Shown: positions 55,113-64,000 of the stretch, in pieces
Numbering within the stretch: position 1 is the stretch's first letter
How the letters are laid out: the number at the start of each line of letters is the position of its first letter
From: Pisolithus tinctorius
Taxonomy: Eukaryota; Basidiomycota; Agaricomycetes; Boletales; Pisolithaceae
Length of the DNA stretch: 64,000 nt
Direction of reading: 5' to 3'
NCBI GenBank assembly: GCA_024663395.1
Contig: JANFAH010000001.1
Location: 6,386,001 to 6,450,000, forward strand
Made by a program: the position numbers and the translations under genes
Notes under the pieces: generated by a model
Database searches by the model: none
Seen by the model: the letters and a program-made list of their open reading frames with translations, nothing else
What the model was told of the DNA's origin: nothing

Positions 55113-55432
55113 AATTTCATGCCCTAGTCCGAAGTCCGATCTCCGAAGTACGTAAGCCACTGATCCTGGCAGTTAAGCCCGCCATTGACAGATTGATACC
55201 ACTGACCAGATGCCCTTGGCCCATCATCGCGCTTTTTTTCTCTTTGGAAATTCAACGGCTTTTCATGCGTCTATTCACAATACGCACTACTAACAGCGCA
55301 CGCAGGGAGGCGGTACTGCTGGTGACTGGTGGTGATCAACCGATTGCAGGCTTGACCTACTCGTATGTACATGTTGACGTGGTACCTGAGATGGACCAAT
55401 TTGATCATATTTATTTTGGGATGAGTTTCGTT

Positions 55433-55441
55433 ATCTGATAA
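55433..55441 (+). promoter_or_regulatory. GATA-type iron-response site 2
   Basis: ATCTGATAA, 158 bp upstream of the FET3 start codon. Exact match to ATCWGATAA, same orientation as site 1. Confidence 0.7.
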
Positions 55442-55598
55442 CTTTTCATGCCACAGATGGACCACATGCCCCGATTCCCGTACCCTTTGCTCAGACATAA
55501 AATACGCCAAGTTAAGACTCAACCCTTCCCATCCGACAGGAAAAAAGTCTCCTGCCAAACGGGTTCTCAAAAAGTGGACGGGTGGCCGATAAACAGTC

Positions 55599-58036
55599 AT
55601 GTCGCTCTCTCGTCGTGTTATACAGCTGCTGTCCACTTCTACTTGCGCTCTAGCGGGTGTCCAGGAGCTATGGTGGAACGTCACCTACGTCGAGAACGCC
55701 AACCCCGATGGTCTTTACGCCAGACGGGTCGTTGGAGTGAACAACACTTGGCCGTAGGTGTCACCATACCACGCAACGCGCTTGTCTGACAAGAAACGTT
55801 GCTGATGTAATAGACCACCTCCCATCTCCGTCAACAATTCAGATTCTCTGCTCATCCACCTTACCAATGGCTTGGACATACCCACTACTTTGCATAATCA
55901 TGGCATGTTCTTCAACTCTACCAGTTGGATGGACGGAGCTCTAGGCGTTAGTCAGTGGTATGTATCAGATCCCACGTCATTCAGCAGTACTTATACTTCT
56001 GTTTGCTTTCGTCAACCTACCTTCGTTGACCAATGTTTGTAGTGGAATCCCTCCCGGTCAGACCTTCGATTATGTGGTCCCCATCAATTCTTCCGGCCAG
56101 TGGGGAACATATTGGACCCATGCTCACGCCTCGGTACGTATAAATGACTGTTTCGTGCGGCACAAGATTCAATCCCTCTGTTTGTCACTTCAGGGACAAT
56201 ATGTTGATGGTTTACGTACTCCGCTGGTCCTTCATCCTGCTGAGGAGACTCACCAATATGACGAAGAGTTCACGGTCATTCTTGGCGACTGGTACCATCA
56301 ACAGCATTCAGTATTGTTAGAATCGTTCCTCAGCATCGGCAACCCTGGTGGTGCGGAACCCATTCCAGGTTGGTCTTGATATTCGTCGAAAATTCGCCTC
56401 ACCACCTTCATCCCTACGTTTTCTAGATTCGGCGTTAATATACTTTGCCCAAAATTCCACTTACCTGCCGCCTATTTCTGGAACTTCTCCTTCTCCAGTG
56501 ACATCTGCAGTAGGGTTTAATGAAAATTCGACGCTCCCGTTCGTTCCAGGAAAGACGTATAGGTTGCGAGTAATTAACACTTCTGCTTTATCCACGTTCT
56601 TTTTCTGGATTGACGGCCACTCCATGCGCATCATCGAAGCTGACGGGGTGAGTTTGACTCTTGACCGTTTAATAAACCGTGCAATAATTATTATCTGGCC
56701 CGTGCAGACGGATGTCGAAGAATACCCTGTTGACCTGTTGGATTTAGCAGTTGCGCAACGATACTCAGTCCTCGTGGACGCCCGCAATGATACGTCTTCC
56801 AACTGGATGATCCATGCCAATATGGACCCTACGATGTTCGACACGGTGCCAAGCACCCTACAATTGAGTATGTACTTGTGCCTGCGTGTGACATCTTGCT
56901 CGTGCTAAAACGATGTGGTCAGACATCACATCCTCGGTAACCTATGCAGGCGGTCAAAACATTACGGACCTAGGCACCGTCTCAGAGTACCCCGAGTTCA
57001 ACGACACCGTACTGGTTCCATCCGTGGTAGTTCCACAGCCACCTGCGACCAACACAGTTGACCTAGAATTCTTCTTCCAAACTATGAACGACGGCACTAA
57101 TCGAGCGATGATTAACGGCGTTGTCTACAATTCCCCACTTGTACCTGCTATAATGTCCGAAGTTAGCCTCGGTTCGAATGCGACAGTGCAAAAGGCATAT
57201 GGTCCTTACAGTTATATCCTCGACCACCTTGACGTGGTCGACATCGTGGTCAAGAACCAGGACACCAACCATCATCCATTGTGAGCTAAATCTTCCTTGA
57301 AACTCGCATTGATTCTGAGTTTTGTGGTGCCCAGCCATCTTCACGGCCACAAATTCCAAATCGTCAACCGCGCTTCCGTGTTTGATTCGAATGATACGAC
57401 TCTTAACCCTCCTCTGGTGGAAGGACAACCTAACCCGATGCGCCGAGACACTACGGTAATCCCGGGTGGAGGTTCTGTTACTTTGCGAGTTGTTGCGGAC
57501 AACCCAGGAGCTTGGTTTTTCCATTGTTCGAGTTTCCCCTGAATCGCGCAATGCAGTAGTTGACTGATCCATTACGCAGGTCACATCGAATGGCACCTGG
57601 AATCTGGTCTCGCTGTCCAATTCATCGAAGCGCCGATGCAGGCCCAAGAACGTGCAGCCGGAAATATTCCCTCTTTCATGTACGAACAGTGTGCGACCCT
57701 CGGAACACCCTCTTCTGGAAATGCGGCCGGGCATGCTTCTGCAACTGACCTCTCAGGACTTCCTCTTGGTCCGTATCAGCAGAAGCTGGGTTGGCTCCCA
57801 AAGGGTATCCTGGCGATGACAGGGTATGGTTGCACATACCAACCTCGTATATCGATTTTTGACAACCCCGTTCGTTTAGATGCGTCTTGTCAGCAGTTAT
57901 CGGCATGTTGTCCGTTGTGTGGTACTCGATGGGTGAAGGGGACAGCGACGAGGAGATAGAGGAGGAGACACGGCGCCGCTTGGCAGACAAAGCGAAAGGG
58001 GGGAAGTTATTTGGTATGTTCAAAAGGAGAGGTTGA
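55599..58036 (+). CDS. FET3: Multicopper ferroxidase FET3
   Basis: ATG at 55599, TGA at 58034-58036. The N-terminus (SLSRRVIQLLSTSTCALAGV) is a likely signal peptide. Copper motifs in order: TLHNHGMFFNSTSWMDG, GTYWTHAHAS plus QYVDGLRTPLVLH, HPFHLHGHKFQIV (rebuilt across an intron near 57281) and HCHIEWHL (rebuilt across an intron near 57532). The three cupredoxin domains are present, with many N-glycosylation sites. Near the C-terminus KGILAMT and AVIGMLSVVWYSM form one membrane helix followed by an acidic-basic cytosolic tail ending FKRRG. Fet3 oxidises Fe(II) outside the cell and hands Fe(III) to Ftr1. About ten introns, some with unusual donors (GTTCGA). It seems intact. Confidence 0.93.
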
Positions 58037-58454
58037 ATGCGTCGGTGTACTAGGAGGTCGAACAGAATACCAATGATTACATAGCTTGTGTGTGCGTGTC
58101 TACGGGATATGTCGGAAGATGGCACGGGATTTGTCGATTGGTTGAACCACAGGGTAGCGTTTGGCACAGCACCGACCAGTACCGATCCAGTATATACTTC
58201 TGGCAATCAACGGACCTCCAAAGGAAGTTGATGACATGGACATGGACACATTTTGACCCCTTTATCGCTTGCTCCTTCCCACGGGATCCTTGGCTTTAGC
58301 AAACGCAACGCCGACAACTCCGAGACCGAAACCCAAGCCCTACGAGACTTTATACTCGTCATTCATAGTTCGTTTGCATCACCCCTAGATAACATACAGG
58401 ACTACTTGGTGGGGTATACAAATACAGTTTATCCTCTGGAGCCAGCGGTCCCGC
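58037..58454. other. Convergent intergenic region
   Basis: 418 bp between the 3' ends of FET3 and the dehydrogenase gene. Nothing recognised. Confidence 0.4.
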
Positions 58455-59887
58455 CTATGGCTTAATAGCTATCTTGACTGCGCCTCGACTGTTCATCTTA
58501 TCCAATGCTTGTTGGTATTCTTCGAGTTTGTAGACGTCAGTCACCATTCCTTTGACTTTGACCTTTCCGCTATCGAGATATGCAACAGCCCGAGGGAAAC
58601 AGTACGTCTGCGAAAACGACCCAATGATCTGTAAACGGATATTAGATACTACTAACACGTGCTTTGTAGAGTCGTGGACTCACCTTGATTTCGTCTCCAA
58701 AGATTTTGGACGGTGGCCAGTGCACAAGTGCCTTGTCTTCATAGACACCGTAGATCATCAATGTTCCGCCTCGCCGGACGTAGTTGATGGCGTCATTGGC
58801 GAGTTTTTCCACACCAGTAGCTTCCACAACAATGTCAAAACCGTAGGGGTTGTCAGCCTTGAGCTTCTCCCATTGCGGGCCGGGATTCTGGCGGTCAAGT
58901 TCGATATACTCATCACCAGCTTCCAGATCCTTCGCGATGTTCATCTTGATGCCCTTGTTGGCAGCGATCACCACTCTGGAAGCACCGTTCAACTTCAGCA
59001 ATTGGGCGAGTATGAGTCCAGTAGGACCTGCGCCAAATAATAAGACCTCGACGCCGACCGGGGGGTTTAGCTTGTCAAGGCCATGGATAGCGCAAGCCGC
59101 AGGTTCCATGAGAGTTGCCTCCTCGTCAGTCAGGTTGTGAATCTTGTATAGCTTCCTTTGAGGACTTTGGAGCACAAATAGTATCCAAGGACATAGTAGC
59201 TGAGGCACAACGACTCACTATACGATATATTCCGCAAATCCTCCATCCTGTGTGACGCCACGAGCATTGAAGTTTTCACACAGTAGCGTTTGGCCACGTC
59301 GACAATAGAAACAGTTATCGCACTGTCAGGATGAGACTCCATCAGAACGTTCTTATTCTCTCTCCACAAGATGACGTCGCGCTTACAGTGACTCCCACGT
59401 CAGCAACACATCGGTCACCGATTTCGAAGCCTTGGACATTCTTTCCAAACTTTACCACACTCCCGACTGCCTCATGGCCGGGGATAAGCTACATGATGAT
59501 ATCGTGGTAAGATAAGATACTCGATTAATGTCACACTGATCTGATGGAACGGCTTACCGGGAACTTGGAAATGAACTCCCCATCGTGGATATGTGCATCT
59601 GTCCCACAGACACCTGTGAAGAAGTTCGTCTGAGAATGCAGTTGTATCCTGCTACTTGGTGCATACCACAGTATGTAACTGGTTCGGTGATCAGCTGGGA
59701 GAGGGGGGTGCGAGGGAAGATAAGAGACTCACCTTTCAGGAGAACGTCATCGTCGCCGACCTGTGGAACTGCAACTTGTCTAATCTCGAACTCTCGTGGC
59801 TGTAACGATATGTTGGAAAAATCCCGAACAATCGGCTGACGAGTTAACCTTATTGTACCACAGTGCTCTCATAGTTTCTTGAGACAT
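58455..59887 (-). CDS. Zinc-dependent medium-chain alcohol/polyol dehydrogenase
   Basis: ATG at 59887, TAG at 58455-58457. Spliced: [47 protein letters not shown] (catalytic zinc Cys region), [20 protein letters not shown] (zinc His-Glu), [26 protein letters not shown] (four structural zinc Cys), [20 protein letters not shown], then [17 protein letters not shown] (NAD(P)-binding GxGxxG), [26 protein letters not shown] and the tail GAVKIAIKP. Zinc MDR enzymes oxidise secondary alcohols; the layout is closest to arabinitol/sorbitol-type dehydrogenases, but the substrate cannot be read from sequence. All ligands seen are kept. It has several introns and a divergent 364-bp promoter with the carrier gene. 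Confidence 0.85.
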
Positions 59888-60251
59888 GGCGAAGGAAGGG
59901 AGCTCTTGGTGGACGAGTACTTGATGAGGAGTGGGTAAACGACGTTTCAAGGTAGGAACAGCCGCTCCATGACAAGCTGAAGCTGGGCCTTATATATATT
60001 TACCAAGGGAATCGGAGGATAGGATACCAGATATGACAGGTTTGGAAGGCGCTTTGCGCCGTGATCCATATTATGCACCCTAAAATCCCACAATAGCGAG
60101 CGTGGAGTTAATAGCAGTTGCCGATCCCCTCTGGGATAAATCACGTGCACCCAGTGCATGCCTTTGGGGTGTGTAATATTCTGGCCACAGCGGCAGTTTC
60201 GCTAAATGTATTAGATGTGTCCTCGATACTCATTCTAGCTGTTGAGTGTCT
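59888..60251. promoter_or_regulatory. Divergent promoter, dehydrogenase and mitochondrial carrier
   Basis: 364 bp between the two start codons. No specific motif recognised. Confidence 0.4.
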
Positions 60252-61614
60252 ATGGAACCTGATCATGGGTCCTTTTCAGAAGGAACCCATCTTGACGTTC
60301 CGAAGCTTGATGGCACCAATGGGAATCGCAGCTCGGCCACAGTTCGTGCGGTAAAAGACATCGCATTTGGCAGCGTGAGCAGCTCCAATTCTCTCTTCCT
60401 CGGCATCGCTTTTAACTTTTGCATATGAAATCCGTAGGTCGCAGGTATGGTTGCAGAGGTATTTGAATATCCGCTGGACTTGGCAAAAGTGCGCCTACAG
60501 TCGCAAGTACTTGATACCGCTACTCGCTTCGGTGGACCTCTGGACTGTCTGGTCCAGACGTGGCGAAACGAAGGCATGAGGGGCCTATATCGCGTAAGTA
60601 GCGCACTGCTAATTTTTAGAGCTAGACGATGATGAATGACTTCATCTCCCAATTCTGTCTGGTGATCTGAAAACGTTCCAGGGTCTCACTGTCCCCATTT
60701 TCGGTGCAATGGCAGAGACAGCAGGCCTCTTTCTTACCTACAGTCAAATGCAGTCAATTCTCCTCCGGTGTTCATCCGATGCCCTTCGCCAGCTATCCCT
60801 CCCAGAACTGGGACTTGCCGCGGCCAGCTCCGGATTCCTGACCAGCTTTATTATGTCCGTTGCTGTAGATTTCCTTATCTTGTGGCGTATCAATGATTAA
60901 TAATGGCTCCACAGAACTCCCATCGAGCTTGTGAAGTGTAAGATGCAGGTACAAATGCTCGCAGCTCCGCCCAGAATCCCCGACTTCAAAACACATCCTC
61001 CCACCTTCATTCATGCCGCTTCAGTCAACTCCACGGTCCCACGTCAACATCGTCACACGGCCTCCCGGCTTTTTCGAGAGCTCCCAGGACCATTTGGTAT
61101 AGTATCTAATACTGTCCGTGTTTCAGGAGTCAGGGGTCTCTGGGTTGGACATGTAGCAACCATAATCCGGGAGACAGGGGGAACAGGTGCATGGTTTGTG
61201 TCGAAGGAATTTTTTGCGTCGCTTTTGCTGGCCCGTCGCACACAAGCATCTTCCCTTTCTGGACCACGGAGCTCTTTCACTGAAATTCCTCGCGATAACG
61301 TCGAGCTTCTCCCCTGGGAATCCGCTCTCTCAGGGGCGCTGGCAGGTGCCATTTACAGATTATCCCTCTACCCCGCGGATACCGTCAAATCGGTTATCCA
61401 GACTGCCGATGATTTGCGACCACCTGATACATTCACTCCTTCTGAAAAGCTATTGAATTGCCCAGTATCATTCTGGCAGACAGCGAAAGCGATGTACAGA
61501 ACACGGGGCGTACGGGGACTGTACGCTGGTTGCGGAATGACAGTCGCCAGAGCTATTCCATCAAGCGCAATTGTCTTCGTGGTGTACGACGGCTTGAGCC
61601 AGCGGTTTTCATAA
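60252..61614 (+). CDS. ORT1: Mitochondrial carrier, ornithine/arginine type
   Basis: ATG at 60252, TAA at 61612-61614, four or five exons. All three carrier signatures are present: PLDLAKVRLQ, PIELVKCKMQ and PADTVKSVIQ, each following an odd-numbered helix. Supporting segments are VKDIAFGS, VAGMVAEVFEY, GLTVPIFGAMAETAGLFLTY, GVRGLWVGHVATIIRETGGT, LSGALAGAIYRLSLYPAD and VRGLYAGCGMTVARAIPSSA with IVFVVYDGL. The combination, especially RETGGTGAWF and the RAIPSSA end, fits ORT1/ARG-13 carriers, which exchange ornithine and basic amino acids across the inner mitochondrial membrane for arginine synthesis. Substrate is inferred. The region between repeats 2 and 3 has an insert rich in Ser/Thr/His. 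Confidence 0.85.
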
Positions 61615-62762
61615 CGATAGAGGGCAGCCCGAGATATCTGGGCGGATACATCGCTACATTCTAGACGACGCACACACTCATAGATTGCACCGGGGTAACT
61701 GTAACCGTCATGATACCATGCCGTTCATATCGCAAAACATTAACAATATTAGCATCGAATGCACTGTACGTTCCGAAAGTCACATCCACGTTTTATTGTA
61801 TTTAACAAAGTGCTACTTACTTTGCACCACCGTCGGTCAGACATCAAACGAATGCTTTGTCGCAAGTAAAGGTAACGGAGAAGGAAACTTGGGACCTATA
61901 CTGGTAAGCGCAGCCTAACTGACTTTGCCTACATACGCCGACGCCATACGTTGCATCGTGGCAATCCTTACATCTGTGAAACACAGCGTGATCGATTAGG
62001 TTTCGTGCCCGAACTCACCCAATTGCGTTTTATCTGATCTTGTTATGAAAAGCTTTCATGACCATGACCACCTTCCAGGCTTAGATGCACACATTTGCAA
62101 GCAGGACGCCGCGATTGCGGCATGTAATGATTGGTGAACCGCTGACGAGCAAACAGATGGCCTGGCATCGCGGCGCTGCGTATTGCTTTCTCCGTCTCGG
62201 TGCTCATGTACGAGCTCCAGCGAAGTGCAGCCTTCTGCCTCATGTTCTTCGGACACATGAGATGTCTCCTTTGTTCATTTGGTGTAAAATCAGGCGTTGT
62301 AAGCGAACCAGTGGCACTTACCTGGTGGCTAGTCGCCCAGAATGGCTGATACAATAGCTGATCCCTACCGTGTCATTACACGTTAACGTTCCTTGAGCCA
62401 ACGTTGAGCGGCCTGATTGACGGGTCTACTCCTTACAGCGACTCCGTGCGAGGACTTGTGGATGGCCCATGAAGCGTGAATCGTCAACACATCGGAGAAG
62501 GTCAGTATGCTAACCTGTCAACGCTGCCGGGTCTCAGCCCTTCGACTCCTGACACTTAGGCCGCCTTGTCCAAAGAGAACGTCCGCGGTCCGTCTAGAAC
62601 TTGGTCTATGTGGTAAACCAGGTACAGAGCTCGCGTACCGAAAAATGTTTAGGCGACGCGCGGGGTATAAAGGGAGAGCGCCAGATACTGAAGACCTCAG
62701 CAGGTCGACAACCCACCCATCTTCGTTTTCAATTAGCACCAAAAATCCTCATCATAGACAGA
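61615..62762. other. Intergenic upstream of the hydrophobin gene
   Basis: No gene recognised; a minus frame at 62043-62354 is unassigned. A partial GATA word ATCTGAT lies near 62033. The right end holds the hydrophobin promoter. Confidence 0.4.
62666..62671 (+). promoter_or_regulatory. TATA box of the hydrophobin gene
   Basis: TATAAA 97 bp before the start codon, in a GC-rich context (CGGGGTATAAAGGG). Strongly expressed hydrophobin genes commonly have one. Confidence 0.7.
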
Positions 62763-63203
62763 ATGTTCTCTCGCATCTTTGCCGTTCTTCCCCTTGCTCT
62801 GCTCGTCGCTGCCAATGCACATCTCGAGGCTCGTGACCAGTGCAATACTGGAGCTATCCAGTGTTGCCAAAGCCTCCAGCAGGTGGGCTTGTTGATTTTC
62901 TTTTGCTGTCGAAATTTCTGAAATTGACGACGACAGGCGGACCAATGCGCCTCATTGGTTCAGAAGTGCGGCTGGACAGTTGCCGATGCTGCTGTCCAGG
63001 GTCTCGTCGGTGTGAGCTGCTCACCCCTCACAGTTGCCGGCACTGGCTCTGGATGCCAGGCTTCGGCGCAGACTGCATGCTGCAAGAACGTTTACTTTGT
63101 ATGTCCTTACCTCCATCCAAGTCCCAACCAAGTTATTAAAGACACGGTTTTGCAGAATGGCGGGGTCAACATTGGTTGCACACCTATCAATGTCAATGCT
63201 TAG
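62763..63203 (+). CDS. Class I hydrophobin with ten cysteines
   Basis: Three exons in phase: 62763-62882, 62937-63098 and 63156-63203, giving 109 residues. A signal peptide ([20 protein letters not shown]) precedes the mature protein. The eight canonical cysteines are present: QC then CC (C-x6-CC), VSC, GC, CC and the final GC. Two more, in ADQC and QKC, fall in the loop between Cys3 and Cys4. Hydrophobins are secreted and self-assemble at air-water interfaces to coat aerial hyphae and fruit bodies. The pattern TAVACCKN-like (TACCKN) and IGCTPINV is standard class I. The gene seems intact. Confidence 0.93.
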
Positions 63204-63734
63204 ACGTTATCTCGCGAGATTGCAGCGGATGGTTGCTGTTACAAGTTGGAAGTGGGGGGCAACGGGTAGATGTGGTCAAGTTCTAATTGCCGTGTTTTCA
63301 ATCACCGTGCTTGCTTGTAATGGTCATCCTTGTTGATATGAGCAGTTGCTTCATCCCATATCCCCATTTCCATCCCAAGCGGCTTCTCTGCGGAACAAGC
63401 TGAAATGACCCACATCGATATGTGCAGTGACTTACCGAAGAGTGCCAGACGATGCTTCTGGCTCAAATGACAAGACTGCAGCTGACTACAAGTTGCTGGA
63501 ATACGGTTACCAGCTATGTGCGGCATACTTTGATGGTCAGGTGGAGCGAAGGCAACGAAGTTTGAAGCAGATGAAGCTTATCGGACTTTCGGCAGATCCT
63601 GGGTAGCTGATTAGATTAGATTTCGAAGACAATTTTCATCGGGGACCATAATGTAAACGGATGTTTTGGCGCGAGAAGTCCGACGAGTCATACGATAGTT
63701 TACCTCCTCCATCCGAACTTGTCAGTCCACGAAA
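63204..63734. other. Intergenic between hydrophobin and LYS2
   Basis: 531 bp; no further gene seen. It should include the hydrophobin terminator and the LYS2 promoter. Confidence 0.4.
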
Positions 63735-64000
63735 ATGGCCGCAGATGCGCTCTCGAGAGTGCTGGCGAGGTTGCAAAATTTGCCCTCCATGTCTTTGCCG
63801 ACCGATTATCCTAGGCCAATCGGGACCAACAGAGTAATCGAGGCAGTTCACATTGCAAATCTCTCCGAACCAACATCGCTAGCTCTCCTGAAGCTCGCAC
63901 TACACACAGAGGATGCTGGTGATGAGGATGAGGAATCTCCCAGCTCAGAAAACACGCCTTCGGCTTTCTACCTTCTTCTCGCGGCTTTCACTGTACTATT
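63735..64000 (+). CDS. LYS2: L-2-aminoadipate reductase LYS2, 5' end only
   Basis: ATG at 63735; the open frame runs off the window. It reads MAADALSRVLARLQNLPSMS, LPTDYPRP, VIEAVHIANLSEPTSLALLK, an acidic stretch and SAFYLLLAAFTVL, matching the N-terminal part of fungal Lys2 before the adenylation domain. Lys2 reduces alpha-aminoadipate to the semialdehyde in fungal lysine synthesis. Only 88 codons are visible, so domain content cannot be checked. Confidence 0.8.
   Translation, partial: MAADALSRVLARLQNLPSMSLPTDYPRPIGTNRVIEAVHIANLSEPTSLALLKLALHTEDAGDEDEESPSSENTPSAFYLLLAAFTVL

Larger units (their letters stand above)
54992..55598. promoter_or_regulatory. Bidirectional iron-uptake promoter (FTR1/FET3)
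   Basis: 607 bp between divergent start codons. It contains two exact ATCTGATAA sites (55104-55112 and 55433-55441), each inside a longer shared word TTATCTGATAANNTTTCATG. ATCWGATAA is the consensus bound by fungal iron-responsive GATA repressors (Urbs1/SreA type), so iron repression of both genes is inferred. Confidence 0.75.

Noticed and set aside
62028..62050. Third iron-GATA site near the hydrophobin gene
   Set aside because: Only ATCTGAT is present, without the final AA, and there is no iron gene nearby.

Overview
The window is from a filamentous basidiomycete, most likely an agaricomycete. Genes are densely packed and cut by many short introns (about 45-70 nt, mostly GT-AG, a few GC-AG). 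The mobile elements are ones typical of Agaricomycetes: a Plavaka-type transposase, a Ty3/gypsy chromovirus and a Tad-like LINE. The gene set also fits: a class I hydrophobin, a DUF6534 membrane protein, an FTR1/FET3 iron-uptake pair and C2H2/RING proteins. I cannot name the species.

Layout, left to right. (1) 1-2.8 kb: a decayed copy of RPB1 on the minus strand. (2) 3.1-14.2 kb: a Plavaka-like transposase gene on the minus strand, split by a full-length chromovirus (6289-13034) with 816-bp LTRs and a 5-bp target duplication. (3) 16.1-19.9 kb: TUL1 (minus, otherwise complete but with one in-frame stop) divergent from an intact NNF1 kinetochore gene. (4) 20.1-22.1 kb: a 5'-truncated LINE with poly(A) and a 15-bp target duplication, then a conserved hypothetical gene on the minus strand (22.4-24.0 kb). 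(5) 24.0-33.1 kb: a sharply bounded block almost free of CpG. It carries an apparently intact gene of about 21 exons, part of which is a 102-bp tandem repeat in which every unit is one 48-nt exon plus one 54-nt intron. It also carries an internally deleted ERG26 fragment, a hairpin element and several repeats. (6) 33.2-39.3 kb: the isolated last exon of CRM1, a palindrome pair, a DUF6534 gene and a 715-bp Tc1/mariner-like remnant. (7) 39.4-64 kb: an ordinary gene-dense region with HIR1, a DUF4336 protein, two tandem C2H2/RING paralogues, FTR1/FET3 divergent from one promoter, a zinc alcohol dehydrogenase, a mitochondrial carrier (ORT1-like), a hydrophobin and the 5' end of LYS2.

Themes. The left 39 kb is an accessory region of transposons and broken copies of essential housekeeping genes (RPB1, ERG26, CRM1, and TUL1 with one nonsense codon). 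Decay of CpG by C-to-T transition appears at two ages: all six differences between the chromovirus LTRs are CpG transitions, and the 24-33 kb block has almost no CpG left. The right 25 kb is conserved. FTR1 and FET3 encode the two halves of the reductive iron-uptake complex and share a 607-bp promoter with two exact ATCTGATAA sites. All homology calls are from memory of the families; no search was run.
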